From contig JABBOT010000010.1 in assembly GCA_016165875.1 (NCBI GenBank), positions 11,559,700 to 11,623,699 of the forward strand: a stretch of DNA of 64,000 nucleotides. The letters run 5' to 3'. The notes under the pieces were generated by a model. The model saw only the letters and a program-made list of their open reading frames with translations. It was not told the DNA's origin and searched no databases. Source of the DNA: Acanthopleura granulata. Lineage: Eukaryota; Mollusca; Polyplacophora; Chitonida; Chitonidae. A program made the position numbers and the translations under genes. Positions 11,157 through 24,800 of this stretch are shown here, in pieces (positions within the stretch are counted from its first letter, which is position 1; each line of letters starts with the position of its first letter).

Positions 11157-11398
11157 GGGGACCTCCGTGGCTCAGTCGGTTAGCTCGCTAAAGCTGCGCA
11201 ATGACCGAAGCCTACCACAATGCGGTCGCTGTGAGTTCAAGCCCAGCTTACGCGGGTTTCATCTCCGGCCGTACGTGGGAAGATCTGCCAGCAACCTGCG
11301 GTTGGTCGTGGATTTCCGCCGGGCTGTGCCCGGTTTCCTCTCACCAGAATGCTGCCGCCGTCGTATAACTGAAACGCCAATCAAATAAATAAATAAAA
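11157..11398 (+). mobile_element. tRNA-derived SINE, full length
   Basis: Well preserved copy: head 'CTCCGTGGCTCAGTCGGTTA', box-B-like 'GTGAGTTCAAGCCC', middle 'GGCCGTACGTGGGAAG' and 'CTGCGGTTGGTCGTGG', tail 'CGCCAATCAAATAAATAAAT'. Orientation is plus. Confidence 0.85.
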
Positions 11399-11399
11399 G

Positions 11400-12035
11400 A
11401 AATGAAAATATGTTAAAACCTCCAGGGTCTGTGGGGGTTTCTGTTCGGTCTCCAACAGTCAACCTATACGGCAAGCTAATAACAATTATCTCTGAATGGG
11501 AACGGTTGCCTGTCTACATAAATAATCGGGGATCATTTATGTAGCTGGGAGCTCTCTACCGGGGTGGGGCGGCTCCCAGCACCAGGTGGGCCAGAAGCGC
11601 TATTTTTTATGCTCCTTAAATTGATTTTTTGATTTTAAAAAGAATGCTACAAAGTGATGGCTGAACCTTAAAACAAGTTAAAAAATGAAGTGAGACAATA
11701 CATTGTTGAAAAGCTTCAAAAACCAACAGTGTATTAGCGTTTTGAAATTCCAAAAATTGGAGAACAGGCACTTTCTCTCGCACTACACAAAACTTCAAGC
11801 TGCCTTCAGGGCATAATCCGTGACAAAGACCAGGATCTTTATCACATTACAGAAGGAAAAATAGCAGAAGAACTTAAACATCAGGGAATAATAAATGTAA
11901 AACGGTTCGTAATTGTAGATTGGAAATCTGATTAAAACAAATGTATATCTCTTAATTTGCAATAAACCTTCCATCCCAACATCTCTCTTTATAGGACCGT
12001 ATAGTGTACGGGTGGAATTTTTTTATACGTAACCC
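11400..12035. other. No recognisable feature
   Basis: AT-rich. The minus-strand frame at 11616-11798 has no motif and lies in simple AT-rich sequence. Nothing supportable is seen. Confidence 0.3.
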
Positions 12036-13500
12036 AGCCCGGCGTTTCTGCTATCCTAAGTTTGGAAATGGCAGGGGGTAGTGCTGCAATAAACTGGTCT
12101 GCTTTAGATATGCAGAAGCAGATTCCGAGATCTTCGACCGCACTAACCCAATAAAGTGTTTCAATTGCAACGGGGGGGCCCTCATCGCCTCTTCCAAGGA
12201 CTGTCTTCCGTTCAAAAAAGAAAAAGAAATCATATCATATCAAGAAGCTAAGCGCCTGGTCTCTGCCACGGATGGCCTCAGTAAATCCACAAATGCCAAG
12301 ACATCCTCCATTTCAGTAGGGGTTCAAACATCATTTACTTAACCCATTGGCACAGAACGGCCCCAGAAATTGGCAACAAAATCCCTAAAAAAACACATCC
12401 ATCTCATCATCACAAATCGACATATACATTAAGCAGAAACCTGTTACTCTTTCCGTCATACGAACAGAAATCAGCTCAAAATATCTCTAAGCCCTTTAAT
12501 TCTGATTCAGCCGGTGATGAACATAAATCTAATAAGAATCCAGAAAGAGGCCTGGTGGCCCCAAAGAGCGCCGCTCTAAGACGTGATGGATACATTATCT
12601 GCACCAGAATATCAACTAGTAGATCTCCCAAAAAGAGCCGTTCAGGGTCCAGATATAAAAAGCTATACTCTCTTCCTCCATAATATCTTCCTAAGACAAA
12701 AATATTCAGTGGAACTGTCGAGGTGTTAGGGTAAGTTTTAGTGAAATGACACAGACAGTTCAATCCTCAAACCCAGTTGCCCTCAACTCACCTGAAGACA
12801 TCAGACAAAGATAAATTATCTCTTAAAATTTATACACTTCATAGCACTTATTCTGAAGAGGAAGAACTAGCTTGTGGCGGCTCTTCTATCTTCTTGAGTA
12901 ATAATTTTATTCAAAGTCTTGTTGCTTTCGATACGGAGACCCAGACTTTGGCAGAAACAGACACTTTGTGTTCATTCTTCTTTGTCCCTCTTTGAGTTAT
13001 ATAATTTGAAAGAACACCTACCAACATCTTTCATAATTATTGGGGATTTTAATGCCCGTATGAGGTTGTAGTAAAATAACTAATAAGGACAATGGAAGAT
13101 TTTTTATCCAAAGATGAACTGTATTATTTCAGTAATGGTTCTAATACCTATTTACATCCCTTTTATAGTTCATTTTCTGCTATCGATCTCACTATAACGG
13201 ATGCATCATTTGTCCCGGGTTCTTCTTCGAAGGTGCATGATGATCTCTGAAGTAATGATCATTTTCCTGTTGTCCTAGTGCATCTCATTTTTAATTACCT
13301 AAAACGCGGACCTAGATGGAAGCTCGATAAAGCAGACTGGATGACATTTGAGGTGTTCTGTGAGACTGACATCACTCCAGAGAATCTCAATCCTGCAGAT
13401 GATCCTTTGTTAAAATTTAATGACATTATATTAACAGCAGCTGACAGAACCATCCCAAAGACCTCGATAAATTCAAAACTCGAAATTTGGCTATATTTTT
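12036..13500 (+). pseudogene. 5' half of a Jockey/CR1-like LINE (ORF1 zinc knuckle plus endonuclease)
   Basis: The region 12050-12480 resembles a LINE ORF1 C-terminal part. It has one zinc-knuckle-like block starting 'IKCFNCNGG' near 12150, in which the CCHC spacing is already disturbed, then 'FKKEKEIISYQEAKRL'. The apurinic-type endonuclease starts near 12703 with 'IQWNCRGV'. It continues with 'IIIGDFNARM' near 13033, 'SNDHFPVV' near 13254 and a linker containing 'RWKLDKADWMTFE' at 13313. Several frames are needed. The reverse transcriptase that should follow is absent, so this is a 3'-truncated, dead copy. The endonuclease nicks target DNA in live relatives. Confidence 0.7.
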
Positions 13501-15700
13501 GAATAACAAAAATAACATGTGTACAACCCACGTAGTGGTGTAGCCATTTTCCGGAATTCTGTCTGCTGATTTTATCATGTGGCACATGTATACTGATTAA
13601 TTCCGACCATGTTTATTCGAAAGGACTATGGTTTTTGCTTGTCTCTGTAATTTCTGCATTTTTTAGAAATAATACTGTTCTTCAAAACGTCTCATAATTT
13701 ATTGGTTGGCGTTTAGAATTTATGGATGTAGGACATTTACGATATGTTTGGGGTAGAATAAGAGACTTTAGATAGGCTCTCAGGGGGAACACTTTAGTGG
13801 ACGACAAGTGATAGACCTAATATCAGACATCACTTCCTTGCCTGGTACTTCACGCTGCGGTCAACATATTTCTCTTATCTGCTAAGGATAATGAGTGGTT
13901 GGAATCGGCAACAACCAAGGGGAAATTACCTCAGTTTGCCAACTGGAAAAATCCTCAATTAAATGCTGCACCAAAAATTCACAACTGAATACAGAATTGA
14001 CGCTAAATGAGAAGAAACATAAAAACGATGCCAGAATCAATTTGCAGATACAGTTTTTGATATTTATTTAAATAATTAAGTATAAATAAATATATACTTA
14101 TCTTCCGTTTCGGGAGAAAGGGGTATTTGACATTATTTTTATGGTGATTATTTGTGACCATTCTTGGTATGTATAGTCTTTGAATAATAATGTTCTAAAT
14201 GAGGGTGTGATGCATGTCTGATAAATATATTTCAATGTAAATTGGTTGTTTATATTCAACTAAGCATATCCATTTGTTCGGAGTAATGGTAATATCGATC
14301 AATGTATTGAAAATATAAATATGATTAAAATCCACACTGAACACATTCACCAGATGAAAAGACCGAATTCTAGTGCAAATATATTTATCAAAATGACATG
14401 GTCGCCCAAATCTTAGGTATTTTAGTGTTATTACAGAAATTAGTAGCAGGTGGTTTTCTCAAGGAATACGAGTTAGAAGCTTTTCGTTAATCCCAACCAC
14501 AACATTGCACCTAAAGTGAATGTTCAAAAATAGCAAAAAAAAAACAAAAAACAAAAAAGAACAAACAAACAAGAAAAACCCCATAAATCTAAAAAGTCTG
14601 CCAGAGTATTTAAAAATGGGACTGTCAATTCAGTGGAACTGGAACATGCGCATAGCGCTCGGTAAACTTCATATGTAAACAAACGTGGCTGATGACACGC
14701 GAAAGAGAAGGATTTACGACTAGCTCGTAACAGGATTAGGCAAAAAGAGGCGTAAAAGGGAGCTCAGCAAGTTGACAAGCAAGTATAGAAGTGTCATTGG
14801 TGGTCGCAAATCTACACTCTTTCATGGGTGGGTGCTAAAGTTGATGTTGTTGTGGCGGTGTGAAGCGTAGAATATGACACGTCCTGTTTGTGTTGGATTC
14901 GAATAACGACAGAAATTGTCCAGGCTACATACTCAATGAATGTTTTTATTTTAACATGACTGATTTAGTTTATGAACGAACTTCAAAACTTTGTAAATAC
15001 GTGGAAATGAGAATTTGTTTCAAAATCCACATTTTTGGCGACCATATCCTTTTAAACATGTGTAACATCGTCATTTATAACATTATTACGCAAAGAAAAT
15101 ATATACTAAGAGATGGTCCCAAATAAACACCATGCAAAGATAATTTCAAGAACTCTTTTCCCCTGGAAGGGAAAAGGTTAAAGACTATATAAATGCAAAT
15201 AAATTTTACTCTGATTTTGGAATGGTTTAGTATTTTTTTTTTCTTAATTAATGTTTTGGATGTCCGAGGCTCGAAGGTAAACCGTGTGGTTGGCCGCAAC
15301 ATACAGGAGCGCTGAGATTGAAAACTTCTGGCGAAATGAATCATTTCTGATCTGGGTACACCTAGGTACAATTTGCTCCAAACACAAAGCCATCGATTGT
15401 CATGTAAATGAGCTTTTCTTGTGTACATCGTAAATCAAAATTATACACAAATTAAGAAATGTATGTTCTAGGACATTTGCAAGTCGGTACCTGGGCCACT
15501 TGCCATTGAAATGCAGCAATAGCATTTGTTTCAGATCCTCTCTGTGTGACCAAGATTATTTACAATTAAATAATAACACCGAAACAAAGACAGCAAGCTT
15601 CAAGTATGTTATATTTTAATTATGTTGACTGGTTATTTTTTTTTCAGTGCGCAACTGCTGTTATTTGATTGAATGTCTTCATTTCTTTGTAATGTTACAG
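13501..15700. other. Upstream region of the five-exon gene; promoter not defined
   Basis: Mostly AT-rich with no transposon that I recognise. A patch at about 14640-14880 is relatively GC-rich, and 'CAAGCAAGTATAG' near 14780 could be a splice donor. It is therefore the most plausible place for a non-coding first exon of the gene whose coding part begins behind an acceptor at 15700. No TATA box is convincing. The frames at 14890-15126 and 15428-15075 show no motif. Confidence 0.25.
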
Positions 15701-15701
15701 G

Positions 15702-15898
15702 ATGCTTGGCGGAGTAATTTTCATGTGCACCTTTCTTATCATGATTCCAAACACCCATACACTTCAACTTCCGGCTCCGTGTGAAGCCGAACTCTCTGGC
15801 TGCGGACGACTTGTTGGTCTTGCAAGTCAAAACTTGTGTTGTCGATGTGTAGAATTTTTTCCGGCATCTTGTTTAGTGTCAACATTCGCTTTCTGTCT
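15702..15898 (+). CDS. Exon 1 coding part: signal peptide and first Cys cluster
   Basis: It encodes residues 1-65 plus two bases of codon 66. The acceptor 'TTTGTAATGTTACAG' ends at 15700 and the ATG is at 15702. The start is chosen because it gives a textbook signal peptide (MLGGVIFMCTFLIMIPNTHT). The donor is CT|GTGAGT at 15899. Cysteines at 27, 34, 46, 47, 49, 57 and 65 make this the densest part of the protein. Reading on past the donor would reach a stop within a few codons, which fits an exon end. Confidence 0.7.
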
Positions 15899-18800
15899 GT
15901 GAGTACCTAATGTTAACTTCATTATAAATCTAGTAAACTTGGGAAAACATTGTCATGGTGATAAATCAGTTGCATTTTATACCATCGGCTTATAAGGCAT
16001 ATCACCTATCCACCAGCCCGATCAGCACGAAAAGAACATCGACATGACAGTTAATCGGAATTTCAGTTATGATAAAAATGCTACCTGTGCCAACTTACAT
16101 TCATGTCACAGTTTGTGTAAGCCACTTCATTACATTTCAACAATTCTAACGAGTATAATCTAAAAAAACTATCCATTTGCCCCAGTTAATAAACCCAGAA
16201 TCTGGCCTATAAGAACAGGAAGGGTTGTAGAATGTTTTAATTTTAATCTCAAGTATCGTAAATAAAAGCGCGTTTGTCAAAGAAATAAAGAAAATGAATC
16301 TTGTAGAAATTGAGCTCATGGCATTTTTTTTTTGTAACTTGACCACATGGCAAACTAACTTCTTTGTCATATGAATATTATGACAGGTTGTGAAATGTCT
16401 AATTAATCCTACCTATCCTCCAATAGTTCGCCGTTCGAGTCACATCGAAGGAATAATGAACATTTTCAAATCCTGTCTCCTATGGATGTTTTTCATTTTA
16501 TTTCGACTTTCAGCGGCAAATGTGTTTGAAAAACGGTATTTATTTCTTTTGGTGCGACTTGAAGTTCAAATGGTCTCTTTGGAAAGCATGTCAGTCGGAC
16601 ATTGCTGTAGATGGTTCCTGTGGAAAGCACAGTCACATTGCTAGATGCTTAGTTTTTCAGTCGTTTCAGAATTGCTCTGTATAACAAAACAGATTACAGA
16701 TTGTCAGCCATGTTTTCGTAATTTTTCATGCATTTTCTACACGGTTCCCGAAACAAAACAGTTGTTGGGTTACCACACTATAGTCTATGGGTACAATTAA
16801 TCATACCCGCTACGAAAATTGCCCTCAGTCAGTGATATGCAACACCTCAAACTTCACACATTGATATATTGGACGTCCATATCATTGCAGTTATGAAATG
16901 CAGTTAAAGTTTGTTTTTTTTTGTAATTCATAATGCTGAACTCCATAAGATTGTTTTCGACAAGAAACCTTATTTCTCTCCGGTGACGTCATAATTATTC
17001 AAAGGAGGCCATGCTGTTGTGAGATCATTTATCTACAAGAAATAAAATAATTTCATTTTTTTACGTTATTGAATCGCGAAAGGATATTCTTGTGTAATGT
17101 AGCTGTAATGCAGCGCATATGCACTGCAGCCTTAATTAATGACTAATAAGTTTATGCTGCCAGTTTCCTACCCACCTCTCTGTCTACACATTAAACTTGA
17201 AAATGTGAAATATAGCAATGATAATAAAAGGACTAATGGTTGCCCCTACACTGTTCCTAAATATTTTTGGGTTTGGCCTATTTAAAGCAAACTACAATTG
17301 GTAAATCACCGAAATAATGTTTGAAGTGAATATCCATGAACTTGACTTGAGAAAAAAAATCCACTTGTATTTCAAGTGAGAAAGCCGTAGTTGATATTTT
17401 CAGGCATTTATTAGATTACTGGTTGGAAATGTCCCTTTATAAACGGCTATTGTACAGGCTGGAAAACAGGGCGTCGACAATTGTAGGATAGTTAGGAAAT
17501 GTCCACACGTCAACTGTGCAGTCTGGCCAATTCTGTAAATGTACCTCAGTCGCAATTTTAGGTTTGAAGTAAATGCTTGCGTTAATAAATCCACATATAA
17601 AGAGGAAACTACTGAGCAAAAATTACCAAACCATGCAGGGTGTCATTAGTTTAGCCGAAAGAAAATCAAATATATTTTCTTTTTCTATCTTTTCGAGAAA
17701 AGCAATGCTTTTCTTGATTGTTTTCAAACTATATTATGGAGACATTAACAACTCATTATAACCTGATGTATGTCTACGTCGAGCGTGACAAGGGTCACAC
17801 ATTTTAAGTCAGACTAGAATAGAACCTTACAAATCAGCCTGTAATTTCTTCTTTCTCTATTTCATTTCACATACACGCTTTATTTTCCCCTTCACTTAGC
17901 ATTCTTAGCTTATGTATTCAATAAGCTATAAATCGCAAACACTCCTGTCCGAACAGCTCTTGTGCCAGGTATGTGAAACATCAGGGTTGCTGTATTTACC
18001 AACACAAATGAAATTTCCCGACTATATACCCTTGATATCAATACCATCTTGATTTTCTTGTCCTCTAGCGCGCAAGACGAGCTGGGCGTGAATGCAACGT
18101 GTTGCCCTTGTGTCGTGACACTCTCGATGTCCACAGAGAATAGCTGTGTACCAGAGGGCAAAGTAAAAAAGCTGGCAAGGCTGTTTACCAGGTCGAAAGA
18201 TGTTGCTTTGCAAGTGATTGAGCAGTGCGGAGGACACGTGGTAAGCCTTCCTAATTGATTATTTGTTTAATGAGTGTTGTCTACAGTCAAGCGGCTCCAG
18301 TGGAGATATCCACAAAATATTTATTTTCTTTATTCATTTGATTGGTGTTTTGCGTTATACTTCACTTGTACCATAGCGGTCAAATAAATAATAATTCACC
18401 CTTTTAACATTTCATAAATGATGATAACCTTCTAACTTCTCGATGTGATATCGTTATTAAAGTTATTTATTTATTTATTTATTTCCTTGGTGTCTTACAC
18501 AATACTCAGGATTATTTCACTTATACGACGGCAGCCAGAATTATGGTGGGAGGAAACCGGGCAAAGCCGGGTGGTTTTATGGTTTTTATGGTTTTATTAA
18601 TAATGAATATGTGGTGTTGATATTTTTCGGTCTTGAAAAGACTTTTGTCGTACATTGTTTTCTGAGTGTGAAAAAGCGCAATTTTTAGAATATTAGCGGA
18701 TCTCCTGACAATGCAATTATTACCCCCAAATCATTGTTACCCCCCAAAAATGTGTCTGAAAACAATGCTTTCTGTCGTTTCAGTGGTACTTCTTTTAACA

Positions 18801-21800
18801 GTGATCTGTTATCTTAAGAACACTATCTATTGCAACTTCCATGTCCTAATTTAAGCTAAAATCTGCACTGATTTTCATAATACCAAGGCAATGTTGTAAT
18901 AGAAGCATACACTCGCGGATAGATTGTCCGACGGCGTGGTGTATACTGAAAGAGATAAGAATGCCTACGATAACACCAGGATAGCGGATAGACCTGCATG
19001 TATATCACGGACTTTGTTCTCGGGAAGCCTTACCGGAAGGTGTGTGTACATCACAGAATGCTTATCGTTGCGCTTATTGCTGAGAAATCCATCATCTTTT
19101 ATTTTTATCGTGAGTCTACCTTGACCACTCAGGATAAAAAAATATCCTGATTGTACTGAGGGTATGTCATGATGACATATACCCTTGCATACATCATTAC
19201 GATGATGTTTCTATACGTCATCGTGACTGACGATAAATTACCTTAATTCTAGTGTGTTTCCCCGCCCACCAATTTACGATTGTTGGGTAACCAATAGCAA
19301 TCTGTTTTGAGTGTTTGCTGTAATTATTGATTAATACATTCATCTGATTGGCATTTTACGATTTAAATTAAACTGCTGAACTTCTGCGACGGCAACAAAC
19401 ATTATGGTGGGAAGAAACCAGGGAAGGTCTGTCAGCAAACTGCCAGGGCCGTTTCCCTCTTAAGATGCTGCCCGCTGCTTTATTGCTGAAATATTCTTGT
19501 GCGCGACATAAAATACGAATGAAATAAAAATAAATAGAACATTTTTTTATGAAAGACTGCCACTTATACCGGCATTACAAATTTCCAAGACTGTCCTTAG
19601 TATAGTCTGGATGAGGAGCAGTGTGATGCCGAGGGTGTCCCCCGTATAACTGGCCATAGGCATTATGGTTCGAGCATTCAGCCATGTATGCATGGTTTGG
19701 AATTTAGACACAGATATTAAAGGCATTATTTCTACACAGTTTGGTGTGTTCGTACAGTACCTCGACAAACAACGATCGTCCCGTGGTGTTCCGTGATTGC
19801 CATGCGCTGTCACATTTGGCGGCTCTGCCAGCCTATCTGCTTTCCCTGTCATTCAGTTCAAATCACCCACAGATAAGAGGGTAGTGCTTGTGACTTTGTC
19901 TCCGAGTGCATGTTAACTTTACAACAGCACTCTTGTGTACGCATGGTGTCATTCTGATGAAGATTAGAAACCTGGGTATGAATACATTCTTAGGCAAGAG
20001 GGCTTCATAGCCTTTATTCTATTACTATTACAAAGTAGAGTGTTTGCATGATTACGATTTAAATCAATCCACTACATCATACGAAGAGGGCCTCCTGCTT
20101 CACTGAACTAAATCGTAGTAAATTCCCAGGTTCACCAAGGCTACAATTACTTCCGAAATATGTGGCGATCTGTTGGGTATAGCCAATCGCGGAAGATTTA
20201 TACGACGATTGAAACCCAAGGCATTATTTGCAGTCACATCCAAGATGAGACATTTGATCTTAAGGTTCTCCAATTTACGCTCGTTAATCAGGTGATTGCA
20301 TGAAATCAAGGCACTATGTGACAGAATGTACAAATTATTCAGGAAGACCGTTTGCTGTGCTCGTGCGTAGTTCGCACCACGAATAATAATCCACAGCATG
20401 TTTGTGGATTGTAATTGTTTTCAGCATACAAAAAAGTTGCCTGCGATCTCGGTATAGTCACATTATACAATTAAAACTTCTTCTGTTTAAAAAATTAAAT
20501 TTAATCATGATGCTTTCGAATGAATTGTGTTTTAATAATGTGCTTTCTCGATCTTTATTGCAAAATGTCTTTCTTCAGACCCCTGGTTGCGTCTCTCGTG
20601 AAGCAAACCGGACATTAACGAAGATAGCAGACAGGATTCATAGAACAGCTAGAGACATAGACGAGGCTTGTGGAATTCGTGGTGAGCCAAATTCTATAAA
20701 TTTGCTATCCTATGTGTTTCAATCCGTGAATATTGTCAATGGCATTTCAAGGGGGCACTGAACCCACTGCGTTTAACGAGCTGTTAATCTTGTCACAATG
20801 AATTGCATATAAATATGTACATTACGTATGAATTTACGTATTCCACATTACAGGGTGAAAACACATACAATTAATATTGCGATCTAAGGAAGTAAGTGCA
20901 TATTTTAAGAAGTGTATTGAACTGTCTTCTAAAAGTCAGAGGCACACAGGATGTTTGATTTTTCAGTTAAATTTACAGCATTAAAAAGATGCTTTAAGGT
21001 CCCGATGGGATTGCATGTGCTTTCTTTATTCCTCCGGGCTGTGCACGATTTCCTCACACTATAATGTTGGTCGACGTCGTACAAGTGAAATATTCTTGAG
21101 TACGGTGTTAAATACCAATCCAAAAGATAAATAAATAAATAAGTCATTCTCTTACTGTGTCATGCGTATTACAGTGTAGATTCCATCACCTCACTACTTT
21201 TAATATACGAAAAATATGGTATAATGACGTCGGGATGTCATTCTACGATTCACATTTTTACAGTTTGTATGTTTATTCGGTTTGTATTAAGTATATACGT
21301 TTAGGACCTACACAGAATAATACGATAGCTGTGAAATATTTATTTATTTATTTGATTGGTGCTTTACGCCGTACTCAAGAATATTTCAGCTGTGAAATAA
21401 TATTTGATTGTCAGTGTCCATAATAAAATGCAGCATATTCTTCCAGATGTTACAAATTCATAAACTCATGTATGCCGACATATTAACTCTTTATTTAAGT
21501 ATAGAACTGTTGCAAGGCATCAAATTCCTAATGTGTAACGTGCACATCATCCGCTAGATAGCTTTTCTTTATGTTTTAAAAAATCACGGCTGTCATTTTG
21601 TAATTTCAGGATTGCATACAGAATATATTAAGATTTCTTTCAAAACGTTACTACTCCTGGAGTTTTAGTAAGATTTCAATGAAACTTGATTCAAGTGCAG
21701 GCGGCAACTGGAAACATGACTCGTGTTATCCGTATTTCATTTCGAGTATCCATTGTCCGTCTGTCTATCTGTTCATTCAGCGTATGCTAACGTTTATTGC

Positions 21801-24800
21801 AAAACGCTACAAGTTATTGATGCATTTTTTGCATCAATTTAAAAAAAATTGATATAAGTGAATCAAGACACAAATTTCGGAGTACTGACTTTAAATTTTG
21901 ATTGTCCATTCTCCGTTACACATAAATACCTTTGTAGTCGACTCCATGATAATTTTGGCCCAACCCGTAGGGCTACTCTCTGATCAGAGATTATGGTAGT
22001 GTAACTGACAGTTCATATATATTATAGGCGTAAAATGGGTGATTTTACAACATATAAACATATATGTGTCCGACGAAATGAATTTACAGAATTTTACGTT
22101 ATAGCTGTCAAACAGGGGGCTGTTGTAAATTTTGATTGTCAGTTGAGGGAGGATATTGTCATCTAGTTAATGCGGATTGGCATAGTTCTAATTTCGTCAT
22201 CTTTGCATTCTACTCTAGTTCTTGTTTTGTCTATAAAATTTCTATTTCATAGGTATAAAGTTCTTTGACGGCTTTCCCCTCGTATTCCCCTCAGCAATAA
22301 TCTTCGTGTACTATTTTGATTAGGTGCTTCTTGTTTTTTATCACACTTGTTTGTGCTTGGTATTTTCGTAGTGATTTCTTTTGCTCTATCAAGCTCAACA
22401 GCAGTGTCTTAAATTTCACTCTGACCTCTCTCCTTTTTATCTACTCTCAGGCCTTGCCTTATCCATAATATCTGAATATAAATCTTCAAATAATATCCGG
22501 TTATTTCAGTCTATGTATTGTTGGGTTGTGGAGTCAATGATTTCCTTCACCACGTTAACATATCCAAGCTGTTTTACTACGGTTGTTAAATTTCAGAAGC
22601 TTCTTTAGAGGCGTTATTGTTAAGGATGAATTTAACAGAATGGTGTGATCAATAAGCCAGGTAGATATGAAAGCCGATGGAGGACATCCCGCTACCTCGA
22701 CCGTCTTAAAAGGGGGCGAGGTAACGAGGTAGCGAAGAGAGAGAGAGCGAGGTAGCGAAGTGAGGTTGCGAGACAGGGAGGTTGCTAGACAACGAGATGG
22801 CTCATAATATCAGCATCCGAGCTGATATTAGAAGGATCTCATTGCGGTACTTTGAACTAAAGGTAGGAGGGCGTGTGGAAGGGGACGTTGCCTTGAAAGA
22901 CGTTATAAAGGAAACATGGGGAATTGGGTGAGGAACTGGGATTTGAAGAATGGGAGAGTGTCTGTAAAGCACGTAACAGTATTTTTTACTTAAAGCATTT
23001 CCCTTACTGGTCACAGTAATCTGAATGATTACGAAGGCTTGCAGTCTAACCCCTTTTCACCCGAAAAGATACAACTTCTGGATGTCTGTTAGCGGTGACT
23101 GAGCCAGGAAAAATAGGCAAATCAATCAACAAAATGAGGATTTTGATTGCAACCGTTCATGTATCCAATGTCTCGACTTTATTCATTACGATGATTATAT
23201 AGTCCAGGGCAGTGTCCGGCCAAAAAAATGGAAGAAAAAGAAAAAAGAATGGCGGGCAGTCCAATGCTCCACCATAGAGGAAATTCTAACCCTACCAACA
23301 ACCTGTGTCCCGTATTTCAGTATATGACAGGTAGTGCCATGATATAGTGGGAGAGTGCGGTCAGCCTGATAGAGGCTGGCAAGGCCATAACACATAAATC
23401 ACGTAACTGGTCATATCCACAAAAATGCTATGATATTTATTCTATGACACAAACTTAGAGAAATGATGTAAAGACGTGCAAGTGCTATGCTGTGAAGCTC
23501 AAAGTCGAAGACAGACATGACTTGTGGACAAATTATAGTATACGGCAAGTCTTCAGGGTGCAACACATCTGACTTAATATTTACACCATAACTTTGTGTA
23601 GGCATATATCTGTACTACTTTTGCAAAACTACAAGGCTGTATATTTTAATGTGAGCCTTACATTATGCTTGTGGAAGTACACTTTGGAGTGAGCTTTAAG
23701 TGTTGTTTTGAGGAGGCCACCTTTGTCTTAAGTCCAACATTTGTTCTCAAACGGCCATAACTTAATAATTCATCTAATGAAACAAAATTTCATCATGTAT
23801 TTATTTAGCGTGTTCCAAGCAGTGCTCAAGGACATTTCATTCACACGGACAAATTAGGGATAGACGGCAAAGGCCCCAAGAACATATATACATGTCCACA
23901 ACACGTCCGTCAAATTTCATTAAATGCCGTTGAAAACTTCAGGAAGACTTGCATTCAGTTGGTCTTCTTTAATCCAAACGGCACAAACTTGGAGAAAGTT
24001 ATTTACGGAATGGGGACAAAAGCACTAAGACATACACATTTGCATATCGTCCTTAGAACATCTGTCATGTTTCATGAAAACCGGCTGAAAAGTGTAACGG
24101 GAGTTGCCTTCGCAAACATTTCCTATGCCTAAATTCAGATTACTGATCGAAAGTGTAATAACTATATAACTGTAAATATAAGTGTAAATAACTGATGCTG
24201 CATATTCTAAACAGCACATGTATATCCGCATATCGTCAGCATCAAGCCAACCAAGATTCACGAAAATCTGATAAAATCTGTAGGAGAAACATTCACAACA
24301 TACCAGGAAAATAAAACACCCACCTGCCCCCGCGGAGGAAACATCCATCGTGGAGAAAATTATACATTGTGATGAACACAATCGCACTCCTGCAAAGCCT
24401 TTCTACCGTCAGTTTACTGTTTACATGCACATAGGAACACAGGTTTTTACAGTGGAGAAAATTACCTATTCCACGAAAAGGAGTTTGTTTATCCTTTAGT
24501 GAGAACTTTGCCACAGCCTAAAAAACCGCTTTACGAAGCTAATGGATTGATTTTAGATCTATTTCATGTGAATTGTTTCTCTATTTTGTAACTCACCTTT
24601 GTATTCAGAACATCTTAGTTTGGTTCTGAAGGATAACTGAACCGTGGAGAATTGTTGCCAATACCTATTAAAAAATTAAAAGTTTTTCTTACGATTTTTT
24701 GGATGTACAACTAAACACATATTTGAATGCTTCTTTTCACCACTGTAAACTATCTCGTCAGTTTATTGTCGTGGTCGCCTCACATGTCAAAGGCACAGGG

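Noticed and set aside
16390..16644. 84-codon frame with a hydrophobic stretch in intron 1
   Set aside because: It has no acceptor or donor in a suitable phase, and the gene's exons join correctly without it.
20100..20399. 99-codon minus-strand frame in intron 2
   Set aside because: Composition is fairly protein-like but I see no motif, splice border or second copy.
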